From: Methylobacterium sp. Leaf117
GTDB taxonomy: Bacteria; Pseudomonadota; Alphaproteobacteria; Rhizobiales; Beijerinckiaceae
Direction: 5' to 3'
Length of the DNA stretch: 64,000 nucleotides
Assembly: GCF_001422985.1 (NCBI RefSeq)
Contig: NZ_LMNL01000001.1
Location: 720-64,719 of the forward strand
In this document: positions 46,762 through 55,579 of the stretch, piece by piece
Layout: each line of letters begins with the position of its first letter
How positions within the stretch are numbered: position 1 is the first letter of the stretch
The notes under the pieces: model-generated
The model's input: only the letters and a program-made list of their open reading frames with translations
What the model was told of the DNA's origin: nothing
Database searches by the model: none
Position numbers and translations under genes: made by a program

Positions 46762-47949
46762 ATGCGTTCATATGAGCCTCACGATGAGGGCGCGGCGGCC
46801 GAGGTTGTTCGGGCCGCGGCCAGCGGTCCCGAGCGGCTTCGCCTCGTGGGTGGCGCGACCAAGAGCGCCATCGGGCGCCCGGCCCAGGACGAGGTGACGC
46901 TGTCCAGCGTCCGGCTCTCCGGCATCACCCTCTACGAACCCGCCGAGATGGTCGTCTCGGCTCGAGCTGGAACGCCGCTGGCGGAGGTTCAGGCCCTGCT
47001 CACGGAGCGCGGCCAGATGCTGCCCTTCGAGCCGATGGACCATCGTACCCTGATGGGGACGACCGGCGAGCCCAGTTTCGGAGCCGTGGCGGCCACCAAC
47101 AATTCCGGCCCACGGCGGATCAATGCCGGCGCGGCGCGCGACAGCCTGATCGGCGTGCGCTTTGTCAATGGGCGCGGCGAGGCGATCAAGTCCGGCGGCC
47201 GGGTGATGAAGAACGTGACCGGACTCGATCTCGTGAAGCTGATGGCGGGCTCTTGGGGAACCCTGGGACTGCTGACCGAGGTGACCTTCAAGGTGCTGCC
47301 GCGGCAGGAGCGGGTGGCGACCCTGGCCTTCCCGGACCTCGACGATGTCCGTGCCATCGGGGCGCTGTCCGCTGCCCTCGGCTCCCCGTTCGAGTTGACC
47401 GGGGCCGCCCATCTGCCTGCCGGAATCGCGGGTGGAACCGCGCGGACGCTGATGCGACTCGAGGGTTTTTCGGAATCGATCGACTATCGGCTCGGCGAAT
47501 TGCGCAGGCTGCTCAAGCGCTTCGGCGAGCCGGAGATCGTCGAGGGCGATCCAGGCGCCGAGCTATGGACCGGGATCCGCGATGTCGTGGCGCTGGCCGA
47601 GCCGCGCGAGGCTGCGATCTGGCGCATCGCGACCGCCCCGACCCATGCGCCCGCCGTGACGGCGGCGATCGCGTCGCGCCGCGAGGCCCGCTGGTTCTAC
47701 GACTGGGGCGGCGGCCTGATCTGGCTTGCGACGGACGCGGCGGGAGATGCCGGAGCGGAGATCGTCCGCGCGGCCGTTCGAGCGGAGGGCGGACACGCCA
47801 CCCTTGTGCGGGCGCCGGAAGCTGTCCGGGCGGCGGTCGCCGTATTCGAGCCGCTGTCGGAGGCTTTGATGCGGATCACCGCCGGTATCAAGGCGGCGCA
47901 TGATCCCCAGGGGTTGTTCAATCCGGGTCGGATGTATGCCGGCCTTTGA
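46762..47949 (+). CDS. glcE: Glycolate oxidase FAD-binding subunit GlcE
   Basis: 395 residues from ATG 46762 (MRSYEPHDEGAAAEVVRAAA). The FAD_binding_4 domain shows LRLVGGATKSAIGRP, FEPMDHRTLMGTTGEPSFGA, NNSGPRRINAGAARDSLIGV and the GlcE marker KNVTGLDLVKLMAGSWGTLG. With GlcD and GlcF it oxidises glycolate to glyoxylate, passing electrons to the quinone pool. glcF follows 144 bp downstream. The catalytic partner glcD is not adjacent: the gene upstream is a flippase, so glcD must be elsewhere. Confidence 0.92.
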   Translation: MRSYEPHDEGAAAEVVRAAASGPERLRLVGGATKSAIGRPAQDEVTLSSVRLSGITLYEPAEMVVSARAGTPLAEVQALLTERGQMLPFEPMDHRTLMGTTGEPSFGAVAATNNSGPRRINAGAARDSLIGVRFVNGRGEAIKSGGRVMKNVTGLDLVKLMAGSWGTLGLLTEVTFKVLPRQERVATLAFPDLDDVRAIGALSAALGSPFELTGAAHLPAGIAGGTARTLMRLEGFSESIDYRLGELRRLLKRFGEPEIVEGDPGAELWTGIRDVVALAEPREAAIWRIATAPTHAPAVTAAIASRREARWFYDWGGGLIWLATDAAGDAGAEIVRAAVRAEGGHATLVRAPEAVRAAVAVFEPLSEALMRITAGIKAAHDPQGLFNPGRMYAGL

Positions 47950-48093
47950 GGCTGCGCTGCTGAGAGCGATTCCAAGGCTCGGAATCCGGCGCGATTGTCT
48001 TTAAACTGACGCCGGAAGAACGACGATGCCGACACGGGGCGGGCTGCGAGGCCGCCCCGATCGACGGCGCGAGGGTGGATCCGAGGACACGCC

Positions 48094-49476
48094 GTGCAGA
48101 CCAATTTCAGCCTGACGCAGCTCGCCGATCCGGCCATGGCGGCGTCCGAGAAGATCCTGCGGACCTGCGTTCATTGCGGGTTCTGCACCGCGACTTGCCC
48201 GACTTACCTCCTGCTCGGTGATGAACTCGATTCTCCGCGGGGGCGGATCTACCTGATCAAGGATATGCTGGAAGGTGGAAAGCCGGCCGTGCCGGAGGTG
48301 GTCAAGCACGTCGACCGGTGTTTGTCCTGTCTGTCCTGCATGACGACATGCCCATCGGGGGTGCATTACATGCACCTTGTCGATCATGCCCGAGCGCATA
48401 TTGAGGAAACCTATCGGCGTCCGCTGAGCGACCGACTGCTCCGCGCCGTCCTGGCCTTCGTCCTGCCCTATCCGAATCGCTTCCGGCTGGCGCTCCTGGG
48501 GGCGAAGATCGGGGCGCCGTTCCGGCCCCTGGTGGCGCGCCTGCCGCGCGTCGGCAACCGCCTCGCGGCGATGCTGGACCTCGCCCCGGCGCAACTGCCG
48601 AACCGCAACCCCACCGACCGTCCGGGCACCTTCCCGGCCGATACGCGAGCCCTCGAGGCCAGCGATGCGTTGCATGGGTATGCCACGCCGTCGCGTCGAG
48701 GTCGCGTCGCGCTGCTGCGGGGATGCGCCCAGAGCGTGCTGCGTCCCGATTTCAACGAGGCGGCGATCCGCCTTCTGACTCGGCACGGGGTCGAGGTGGT
48801 CCAGGCCGCGGGGGAGGGCTGCTGCGGTGCCCTGACCCACCACATGGGCAAGGCCGACGCGTCGCATGCCCAGGCCAAGCGCACCATCGACGCCTGGATC
48901 GCCGAAATGGACGGCGCCGGCCTCGACGCGATCCTGGTCACCGCCTCCGGTTGCGGCACGACGATCAAGGATTACGGCTTCATGTTCCGCGACGACCCGA
49001 CCTATGCCGAAAAGGCGAAGCGGGTTTCGGCGATTGCCAAGGACGTCACGGAGTACGTGGCCGCCATCGGCCTGATGCCCCCGATCGTGGAGACCGACCT
49101 CGTGGTCGCCTACCACTCGGCCTGCTCGATGCAGCACGGCCAGGGCATCCGCACCGAGCCCAAGAACCTGCTGAAGACGGCGGGCTTCACCGTGAAGGAC
49201 GTGCCCGAGGGCCATATCTGCTGCGGCTCGGCCGGAACCTACAACATCCTTCAGCCCGAGATCGCGAACCGCCTGCGCGACCGCAAGGTCGCCAACATCG
49301 AGCGCATGCGCCCCGACGTCATCGCCACCGGCAACATCGGCTGCGCCACCCAGATCGGGAAGGGCACGGCGATCCCGATCGTCCACACGGCGGAACTGCT
49401 CGACTGGGCCACCGGCGGCCCGAAGCCGGCGGCCTTGGAGGGGATCCGCGAACGGGCGCTGCTGGCGGCGGAATAG
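48094..49476 (+). CDS. glcF: Glycolate oxidase iron-sulfur subunit GlcF
   Basis: 460 residues from GTG 48094. It has two 4Fe-4S ferredoxin motifs, CVHCGFCTATCP (about 25-36) and CLSCLSCMTTCP (about 76-87). Two CCG domains follow with GCCGALTHHMG and CCGSAGTYN, typical of heterodisulfide-reductase-like electron-transfer subunits. It passes electrons from glycolate to quinone at the membrane. It is probably co-transcribed with glcE. Length and motif order are standard. Confidence 0.94.
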   Translation: MQTNFSLTQLADPAMAASEKILRTCVHCGFCTATCPTYLLLGDELDSPRGRIYLIKDMLEGGKPAVPEVVKHVDRCLSCLSCMTTCPSGVHYMHLVDHARAHIEETYRRPLSDRLLRAVLAFVLPYPNRFRLALLGAKIGAPFRPLVARLPRVGNRLAAMLDLAPAQLPNRNPTDRPGTFPADTRALEASDALHGYATPSRRGRVALLRGCAQSVLRPDFNEAAIRLLTRHGVEVVQAAGEGCCGALTHHMGKADASHAQAKRTIDAWIAEMDGAGLDAILVTASGCGTTIKDYGFMFRDDPTYAEKAKRVSAIAKDVTEYVAAIGLMPPIVETDLVVAYHSACSMQHGQGIRTEPKNLLKTAGFTVKDVPEGHICCGSAGTYNILQPEIANRLRDRKVANIERMRPDVIATGNIGCATQIGKGTAIPIVHTAELLDWATGGPKPAALEGIRERALLAAE

Positions 49477-49521
49477 GCAGGTCGCCGCGGGAGCAGATCG
49501 CAAGATCGGCGGGCGATGCGC

Positions 49522-49743
49522 TTACGGCACGCGGCGTCCGACCTCGGCCAGCACGAACACCCGAATCGCCGATGACAGATTCTGGCCGTCGCGGCTGGCG
49601 TCGATGGTGCCGATCAGGGCCTGGACCGACTGGCCGCGCGCGGCCGCGATCCTGCGCAGCGCCTCCCAGAACGGGTCCTCCAGGGATACGCTGGTGCGAT
49701 GGCCGGCGATCATCACGGAGCGCTTGGTGACCCCGGTGGTCAT
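49522..49743 (-). CDS. Ribbon-helix-helix (RHH_4) domain protein
   Basis: 73 residues from ATG 49743, with AGGGAGGG upstream; TTG 49752 is an alternative. HRTSVSLEDPFWEALRRIAA is the beta-strand and first helix, and LIGTIDASRDGQNLSSAIRV follows, matching the alphaproteobacterial RHH_4 (PF13467-like) family. Most RHH proteins are dimeric DNA-binding regulators; no target is known for this group. In relatives it accompanies fumC, DUF4169 and sspB, and here the order is kept, but a 400-bp repeat-bearing gap now separates it from DUF4169. Confidence 0.88.
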   Translation of the reverse strand: MTTGVTKRSVMIAGHRTSVSLEDPFWEALRRIAAARGQSVQALIGTIDASRDGQNLSSAIRVFVLAEVGRRVP

Positions 49744-49897
49744 CGCCAGCAAACCCTCCCTGATGGTGTGACGGGCTTCCTGAAATGGCCCCTTGTCCCT
49801 GAGAGCCAGTCACTCTCCTCGGCTGATTTCGGGCTTACCCAACATCCGTCAAGCGTGTGGAGCAAGGGACGGCAGAGCCATCGCAGACGGCACCGCG

Positions 49898-50013
49898 CCG
49901 TCATTCCGGGGCGCCGTAGGCGAGCCCGGAATCCAAAGCCACCGACGGTGTAACGTTCTGCACCACCCGTGTTTCTGGATCCCGGGCTCCGGTGCGCGGC
50001 CCCGGGATGACGG
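49898..50013. repeat. Dispersed palindromic intergenic repeat, copy A (full-length)
   Basis: Outer arms CCGTCATTCCGGGGC (49898-49912) and GGCCCCGGGATGACGG (49998-50013). Inner arms GAGCCCGGAATCCA (49922-49935) and TGGATCCCGGGCTC (49976-49989). The nested arms allow a long cruciform or hairpin of about 116 bp. Related sequences at 53397-53480, 61071-61110 and (diverged, reversed) 13100-13168. It fills most of the 400-bp gap between the RHH and DUF4169 genes, where I see no ORF. Confidence 0.88.
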
Positions 50014-50143
50014 GGTGCTCCACGAGGTTCTTCGGCGTGCAGAGGAACCGATGGGATTGTCCCGCCGTGGGGGTGTGCGGCGCGCACTTGTCTCGAAGTG
50101 GAATCCCGAAGCTTTGCGGAATACGAGAACCATTCTCCTCGCA

Positions 50144-50335
50144 TCACTCCTCCGAATCCGGCCCCACCAATTTGTGCCCCTCGTGGCGCGAGACCTCGAT
50201 GGCCTTCTTGGCCTCGGCCAGGGTCTTGGCCTTCTTCGGGCGACCGAAGGCGATGCGATTGTCCGCCGCCTTCGCCTCCCGTTCCCCCCGCGCCCGGTCC
50301 TTGCGGGCCTGGCGCAGGTTGATGATCTCCGCCAT
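50144..50335 (-). CDS. DUF4169 family small basic protein
   Basis: 63 residues from ATG 50335 (MAEIINLRQARKDRARGERE). The NLRxARKxxAR start and the AADNRIAFGRPK middle are the DUF4169 hallmark. It is highly charged and predicted helical and cytoplasmic; the role is unknown. The start lies 14 bp after the fumC stop on the same strand, so it is in the fumC transcript. This neighbourhood is conserved in alphaproteobacteria. Confidence 0.9.
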   Translation of the reverse strand: MAEIINLRQARKDRARGEREAKAADNRIAFGRPKKAKTLAEAKKAIEVSRHEGHKLVGPDSEE

Positions 50336-50349
50336 GCCGGTGGTCTCCC

Positions 50350-51762
50350 TCATTCGGCGCTGGGCGCCAGCATCGTCTCGGGGCGCACCACGCGCTCGAA
50401 CGCCTCCGCCGTGACGTAGCCGAGGCGCAGGGCCTCCTCCTTCAGGGTGGTGCCGTTCTTGTGCGCGGTCTTGGCGATCTCGGCGGCCTTGTCATAGCCG
50501 ATCGAGGGCGCGAGCGCCGTGACCAGCATCAGCGAGCGGCTCATCAGGTCGGCGATCTTGTCCTCGTTGGCCTTGATGCCGACGACGCAATTGTCGGTGA
50601 AGCTCACCGCCGCGTCGGCGAGGATGCGGATCGACTGCAGCACCGCGTTGGCGATGACGGGCTTGAACACGTTCAGCTCGAAATTGCCCTGGCTGCCGGC
50701 GAAGCTCACGGTGGTGCCGTTGCCGATCACCTGGGCGCAGACCATCGTCAGGGCCTCGCACTGGGTCGGGTTGACCTTGCCGGGCATGATCGACGAACCC
50801 GGCTCGTTCTCCGGCAGCGACAGCTCGCCGAGGCCCGAGCGCGGGCCGGAGCCGAGGAAGCGGATGTCCTGTGCGATCTTGAACAGGCCCGAGGCCAGGG
50901 CCGTGAGCGCCCCTTGGGTGAACACCAGGGCGTCGTGGGTCGCCAGGGCCTCGAACTTGTTGGCGGCCGAGGTGAAGGGCAGGCCGGTCAGCTCGGCGAC
51001 CTTCGCGGCGAACTTCTCGGCGAAGTCGGGATGCGCGTTGAGGCCGGTGCCGACCGCCGTGCCGCCCTGGGCCAAAGCCAGCACGCCGGGCAGCGTCGCC
51101 TTCACGCGCTCGGTGCCCAAAGCCACCTGCGCGACGTAGCCGGAAAATTCCTGGCCGAGGGAGACCGGGGTCGCGTCCTGCAGGTGGGTGCGGCCGATCT
51201 TGACGATGGAGGCGAACGCCTCCGACTTCGCCTGAAGGGCGTCGTGCAGGTGCTGCAGGGCCGGCAGCAGCCGGTCGTTGATCTCGCGCGAGACCGCGAT
51301 GTGCATGGCGGTCGGGAACACGTCGTTGGACGACTGGCCGCGATTGACGTGGTCGTTGGGGTGGACCGGCGACTTGCCGCCGCGCTTGCCGCCGAGCAGC
51401 TCGTTGGCAAGGCTGGCGATGACCTCGTTGGCATTCATGTTCGACTGGGTGCCGGATCCCGTCTGCCAGACCGCCAGGGGAAATTCCTGGTCGTGCTCGC
51501 CGGAGACCACCTCGGCCGCCGAGGCCGCGACGGCCTGGGCCACCTTCGGGTCGAGGGCACCGAGGTCCTGGTTGACCAGGGCGGCTGCCTGCTTGACCAT
51601 GCCGAGCGCGTGGACGAGGGGCGCCGGCATCTTCTCGGTGCCGATCTTGAAATTCTGGATCGAGCGCTGCGTCTGCGCACCCCAGTAGCGATGCGCCGGG
51701 ACCTCGATCGGGCCGAAGGTGTCGGACTCGGTGCGGGTGGCGGGCGTCTCGGTGGGCGACAT
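50350..51762 (-). CDS. fumC: Class II fumarate hydratase
   Basis: 470 residues. The superfamily signature [16 protein letters not shown] is intact, as are [13 protein letters not shown] and [17 protein letters not shown] substrate-binding segments and [13 protein letters not shown]. It interconverts fumarate and malate in the TCA cycle as an iron-free homotetramer. It is divergent from the P450 gene across about 100 bp, and leads fumC-DUF4169. Confidence 0.98.
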   Translation of the reverse strand: MSPTETPATRTESDTFGPIEVPAHRYWGAQTQRSIQNFKIGTEKMPAPLVHALGMVKQAAALVNQDLGALDPKVAQAVAASAAEVVSGEHDQEFPLAVWQTGSGTQSNMNANEVIASLANELLGGKRGGKSPVHPNDHVNRGQSSNDVFPTAMHIAVSREINDRLLPALQHLHDALQAKSEAFASIVKIGRTHLQDATPVSLGQEFSGYVAQVALGTERVKATLPGVLALAQGGTAVGTGLNAHPDFAEKFAAKVAELTGLPFTSAANKFEALATHDALVFTQGALTALASGLFKIAQDIRFLGSGPRSGLGELSLPENEPGSSIMPGKVNPTQCEALTMVCAQVIGNGTTVSFAGSQGNFELNVFKPVIANAVLQSIRILADAAVSFTDNCVVGIKANEDKIADLMSRSLMLVTALAPSIGYDKAAEIAKTAHKNGTTLKEEALRLGYVTAEAFERVVRPETMLAPSAE

Positions 51763-51864
51763 CGTGGCCTCTTCGTCTGATCAATCCGGACCCTACTTAA
51801 ACTGCACGCCAGCAAACCGCGATGCCGCATCGCGAGCGGGCCGTGTGCCCGGCGCCGAAATGTC

Positions 51865-53352
51865 ATGGCTCCCCAGCCATACCCTGCCAGCCCTTCGCCG
51901 GGCCCGGAGTTGTCCTCGATGTCGCCTGCCGCCGCCCAGGTCTCCCCCCAAGCCCAGGTCTCTTCCCAAGCCGAGGTCCTTTCTGAAGCCCCGATCCGCT
52001 TCCGGCCGGCGGTGCCCAAGCCGTTGCGCCAGCAGCCGGGCCTGTTCGGATTCCTGAAGGCGGCGCGCGCCAACCCCCTCACCACCTGGCTCGACGTCCA
52101 TTTCGAGAAACCGGTGGTGGCCGCCGACGGCGCTCTCGGGCGTGTCACGGTGGTCAGCGACCCGGCCCTGATCCGCTACCTCTACGTCGAGAACGCCGCC
52201 AATTATCGCAAGGACGACCTGCAGCGGCGCGTCCTCGCCCCCGGGCTCGGCAACGGATTGCTCACCGCCGAGGGCGACGAGTGGAAGCTCCAGCGCCGCA
52301 CCCTGGCGCCGATCTTCTCCGCCCGGCACGTGCTCGGCTTCAACGCGCCGATGAACGCGGCCGGCGCCCGCATGGCCCGCCGACTGGCGCGCCGCGACGG
52401 CACCCGCATCGACGTGGCGCTGGAGATGACCCGCGTCACCCTCGACGTGCTGGAGCGGACGATCTTCACCCACGGCCTCGCCAGCGATCCCGATGCGCTG
52501 GGCCGGGCGATCACCCGCTTCCTCGAATCGGTCGGGCCGATCGATCCCCTCGACGTGTTCGGGGTGCCGGGCTTCGTGCCGCGCATCGGTCGCCTGCGGG
52601 CACGCCCCGCGATCCGGTTCTTCGCCGAAGTGGTGGATGAACTGATCGACCGCCGCCGCGCCTGGATCGCCAAAGGGGCGGCGCCCGACGACCTGCTGAC
52701 GCTGCTGCTCAAGGCGCAGGACCCGGAGACGGGCAGGGGGCTGACCGACCTGGAGGTCAAGGCCAACATCGTCACCTTCATCGCCGCCGGTCATGAGACC
52801 ACGGCGAACGCCCTGACCTGGGCGCTGTACTGCCTGTCGCAGGACCCGGCCGCCAAGGCCCGGGTCGAGGCGGAGGTCGATGCCGTCCCGGCGGACCAGG
52901 ATTTCGATGCCGACGCGCTGCCCTTTACCCGGGCGGTGATGGAGGAGACCATGCGGTTGTTTCCGCCGGTGCCGTTCCTGAGCCGCCAGGCCATCGCGGA
53001 GGATCGCATCGGCCGGATCAAGATCCCCAAGGGCTCCCTGGTGATGGTGGCGCCCTACGTGCTCCACCGCCACAAGACCCTGTGGCCGGAGCCGGAAGCG
53101 TTCATGCCCGAGCGCTTCCTGCCCGAAGCCCGCGCGGCGATCCCGCGCTTCGCCTACCTGCCGTTCGGGGCGGGTCCCCGCGTCTGCATCGGCCAGAGCT
53201 TCTCGGTGCAGGAAGCCGTGGTGGTGCTGGCTCACATCACCCGTGCCGCCCGTTTTACGCTCGCCGACGACCACGCGCCGGTGACCCCGCTCCATCGCGT
53301 GACCCTGCGGCCGGAGCACGGGCTGCACATGACGGTGCACCCGCGGGGGTGA
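51865..53352 (+). CDS. Cytochrome P450
   Basis: 495 residues. I-helix AAGHETTANALTW, K-helix EETMR (E-x2-R), the PERF-type motif FMPERF, and heme-binding FGAGPRVCIG with axial Cys441 are all present. It is soluble in appearance: no membrane anchor, but a Pro/Gln/Ser-rich N-terminal tail of about 45 residues with an 18-bp in-frame repeat. The best start may be Met19 (51919). The heme motif and class look like the CYP102/CYP4-like long-chain or terpenoid hydroxylases, but the substrate is unknown. No ferredoxin or reductase is adjacent. It interrupts the otherwise conserved fumC/sspB neighbourhood. Confidence 0.93.
   Translation: MAPQPYPASPSPGPELSSMSPAAAQVSPQAQVSSQAEVLSEAPIRFRPAVPKPLRQQPGLFGFLKAARANPLTTWLDVHFEKPVVAADGALGRVTVVSDPALIRYLYVENAANYRKDDLQRRVLAPGLGNGLLTAEGDEWKLQRRTLAPIFSARHVLGFNAPMNAAGARMARRLARRDGTRIDVALEMTRVTLDVLERTIFTHGLASDPDALGRAITRFLESVGPIDPLDVFGVPGFVPRIGRLRARPAIRFFAEVVDELIDRRRAWIAKGAAPDDLLTLLLKAQDPETGRGLTDLEVKANIVTFIAAGHETTANALTWALYCLSQDPAAKARVEAEVDAVPADQDFDADALPFTRAVMEETMRLFPPVPFLSRQAIAEDRIGRIKIPKGSLVMVAPYVLHRHKTLWPEPEAFMPERFLPEARAAIPRFAYLPFGAGPRVCIGQSFSVQEAVVVLAHITRAARFTLADDHAPVTPLHRVTLRPEHGLHMTVHPRG
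51934..51987. repeat. 18-bp tandem repeat, 3 units, in the 5' end of the P450 gene
   Basis: Units GCCCAGGTCTCCCCCCAA, GCCCAGGTCTCTTCCCAA and GCCGAGGTCCTTTCTGAA, encoding AQVSPQ, AQVSSQ and AEVLSE. It lengthens an unconserved N-terminal tail in frame. Confidence 0.82.
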
Positions 53353-53396
53353 GGCCGGGACGACGGAGGTGGGACACGCGCAGATCGTCGCGCGCT

Positions 53397-53480
53397 GTCG
53401 TTCCGGGGCGCCGACCGAGGAAGACCTTGGGCCACCCGTGTTTCTGGATCCCGGGTTCCGCTGCGCGGCCCCGGGATGAC
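53397..53480. repeat. Dispersed palindromic repeat, copy B (internally deleted)
   Basis: Starts GTCGTTCCGGGGCGCCG and ends GCGCGGCCCCGGGATGAC. The shared interior CCACCCGTGTTTCTGGATCC is identical to copy A, but the left inner arm of copy A is missing. It lies between the convergent P450 and sspB genes and may end transcripts from both. Confidence 0.82.
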
Positions 53481-53509
53481 GGGGTGATCAGGCGGCCTCT
53501 CGGCTCTTG

Positions 53510-53554
53510 ATCCCGGAGATCTTCATCCCTGAGATCTTCAACCCCGAAATTTTC
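53510..53554. repeat. 15-bp tandem repeat, 3 units, just after the sspB stop
   Basis: Units ATCCCGGAGATCTTC, ATCCCTGAGATCTTC and AACCCCGAAATTTTC in a row, ending 6 bases before the sspB stop codon complement. It is non-coding in the accepted annotation. Confidence 0.75.
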
Positions 53555-53560
53555 GTCCCG

Positions 53561-54226
53561 TCAGCTCTTCTTGCGGAAGGCGTCCAGGCTGACGACCTCG
53601 GCGCTGGTTTCCTGGCCGTCCTCGGACTTCTTGGCGCCGTCCTCGGATTTCTTGGCGGCCGGCTTCGCGTCCGAATCGGCCTTGGCCGTCGCCGCGGCGG
53701 TGCCGGGGGCCGCCGGGATCAGCTTCGGCACGGTGCTGCCGATGGTGGCGAGGCCGGTGCTCTTCGGCTTCATCTCGGTGGGCTCCGAGGCGGCGCCGCG
53801 CGGTGCGCCCTTGCCATTGTCGGCCGCCGACTCGTCGTCGATCGCCTCTGCGGCCATCTCTTCCGTGCCTTCGGTCAGGTCGAATTTCAGCCCGAACTGC
53901 ACGGAGGGATCGAAGAAGCCCGTCAGGGCGTCGAAAGGCACGAGCAGCCGCTCGGGAACGCCCGAGAAGGACAGGCCCACCTCGAAGGTGTGCTCGTTGA
54001 CGCCGAGGTCCCAGAACTGGTGCTGGAGCACGATGGTCATGTCCTGCGGGTATTTTTCGCGCAGGCGCTGCGACATCCGCACGCCCGGCGCCTCGGTGCG
54101 GAACGAGACGTAGAAGTGGTGCTCGCCCGCGAGGCCCTCGCGGGCCGCGTCGGTCAGCACCTTGCGCACCACGCCGCGCAGGGCGTCCTGCACCAGGAGA
54201 TCGTAGCGGATCAGGTCGTCTGCCAT
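53561..54226 (-). CDS. sspB: SspB-like ClpXP adaptor (alphaproteobacterial SspB family)
   Basis: 221 residues from ATG 54226. The conserved core runs from MADDLIRYDLLVQDALRGVV through GLAGEHHFYVSFRTEAPGV to GLSFSGVPERLLVPFDALTG. The tail is acidic, Ala/Lys-rich and ends VVSLDAFRKKS, the ClpX-binding C-terminus type of this family. It delivers ssrA-tagged and regulatory substrates to ClpXP. The linker contains a duplicated KKSEDG unit (near residues 200-211) from a 21-bp near-repeat. It converges on the P450 gene. Confidence 0.93.
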   Translation of the reverse strand: MADDLIRYDLLVQDALRGVVRKVLTDAAREGLAGEHHFYVSFRTEAPGVRMSQRLREKYPQDMTIVLQHQFWDLGVNEHTFEVGLSFSGVPERLLVPFDALTGFFDPSVQFGLKFDLTEGTEEMAAEAIDDESAADNGKGAPRGAASEPTEMKPKSTGLATIGSTVPKLIPAAPGTAAATAKADSDAKPAAKKSEDGAKKSEDGQETSAEVVSLDAFRKKS

Positions 54227-54609
54227 CTGCGGTCGCTTATGCCCGGTCACTGCCCGCCGTCGCGCGCCGTGAGGGCGCCCCGGGTCGGATGAAAATCGAT
54301 GGGGAGCGCCGGTGCCCGGCCCTCCCAGAACCTCGCCTGAACGGCTCGGGGCCGACAGGATCTCTCCCGGACGAAACAGGACATCTCGGTCCAGGACATC
54401 GCGGCCTGCGCCGTGATCTGCCGCGCGTCCGAGCTTCCGCCAAAACCTGCGGCCTGTCGAGCCTCGGGTCCTTGCGTCCAAAAGCCCGTGGTCCGGAGAG
54501 GCGCTGCCGGGTTACCCTCCGGTCGCACCATTCGCCCGACCGCGAAACCCGACCCGGCGATGCCGGATTTCCGTCCTCGCCGAGCCTCTCGGCCAACACT
54601 TTGATTATA
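54227..54609. other. Non-coding gap between sspB and the CPBP protease gene
   Basis: About 380 bp. The plus-strand frame of the CPBP gene is open back to ATG 54289, but the added 107 residues are low-complexity Arg/Pro/Gly and match no fold, so I treat them as non-coding. I looked for tmRNA, SRP RNA and RNase P signatures and saw none. Divergent promoters for sspB and the CPBP gene are expected here. Confidence 0.5.
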
Positions 54610-55485
54610 GTGGGAGTGCCGCCGCTTTTGAAGCCCGATGATGGGGCGCCGCTGCCCGAAGCGCGGGCGGATGTCATCCAGGCAACGACCGAGCCTCCTG
54701 GGGCGCGTGCGTTCCCCGGCCGGACCGTTCTGGGCCGCGCGCGGGCCGTCGTCGGTCTGGCCTTCGCGGCGTGCCTCGCGCTGGTGGCGGCGAGCGTCCT
54801 CGCCCTGGTGATCGTGCGGGTCGGCGGCGACTGGCTCGACGGCGTGGCGCCCTTCGGCGGGGAGCGGCCGCGCCTGCATCCGCGACAGGTCGCCATGCGG
54901 GAGCTGGCCCTCGACGTGATCCGCCAGGTGATCCTGGCCGTCCTCGTCGTCGGGGCGGTGCGCTGGCGCCACGGCGCCGCCTGGCGGCGGACCCTGGCGC
55001 TTGCGCCACCGGGACCGCCGCCCTGGGGCGCGCCCGGCCTGTCGCCCGGGCGCTTCGCCCTGATCCTGCTGGCCTGGCCGCTGATCCACATCACCTGGGT
55101 GACCGGCAGCGCGGAGCTGTTCCGGATGCCGATCGGCCGGCACACGTCGCTGTCCCCGAGCCTGACCGCCGGGGCGGCGGCCCTGTGGTTCACCTACGTG
55201 CTGGTGCTGGCGCCGCTGGCCGAGGAGTTGCTGATGCGGGGTGCTTTGTTCGCTCGTGCGCGCGAACACTTCGCCCCGCCAGGCGCCATCCTGGTGACGG
55301 CGCTGCTGTTCGCCGGCGCCCATCTCACGCCCGCCGGCTTCGCCCGGCCGGTCTCCCTGATCCCGCTCGCCCTGATGCTCGGCTGGGTGCGCTGGCGCAG
55401 CGGCCGGCTGTGGCCCGGCATCGTGCTCCACGCCTGGAGCAACTTCGCGATGATCCTGTATGTGCTCGGGCCGGCCATCGGCTGA
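54610..55485 (+). CDS. CPBP family intramembrane metalloprotease
   Basis: About 291 residues if GTG 54610 is used; TTG 54601 or GTG 54616 are alternatives. About 7 hydrophobic segments. The CPBP (Rce1/ABI-type) motifs are intact: PLAEELLMRG (EExxxR), FAGAH (FxxxH) and HAWSN (HxxxN). The family cleaves prenylated or membrane peptides in eukaryotes and supports bacteriocin maturation or self-immunity in bacteria; no such cluster is seen beside this gene. It is followed 94 bp later by thyA. Confidence 0.82.
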   Translation: MGVPPLLKPDDGAPLPEARADVIQATTEPPGARAFPGRTVLGRARAVVGLAFAACLALVAASVLALVIVRVGGDWLDGVAPFGGERPRLHPRQVAMRELALDVIRQVILAVLVVGAVRWRHGAAWRRTLALAPPGPPPWGAPGLSPGRFALILLAWPLIHITWVTGSAELFRMPIGRHTSLSPSLTAGAAALWFTYVLVLAPLAEELLMRGALFARAREHFAPPGAILVTALLFAGAHLTPAGFARPVSLIPLALMLGWVRWRSGRLWPGIVLHAWSNFAMILYVLGPAIG

Positions 55486-55579
55486 GCGGGCGCCGGCATG
55501 AAGGTGTTGACGCGCCGGTTGCCGATCTCGCCAGCTCCGGCGCGACGAGGTATTCCAAGCGCCCCGCCCCGGAGCCGCG

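Noticed and set aside
54289..54609. N-terminal extension of the CPBP protease
   Set aside because: Arg/Pro/Gly low-complexity sequence with no conservation signal; membrane protein starts plausibly at 54601-54616.
54227..54609. tmRNA, SRP RNA or RNase P RNA in the gap before the CPBP gene
   Set aside because: No T-loop/CCA end, no GGAAGC-type SRP loop and no RNase P core sequence seen.
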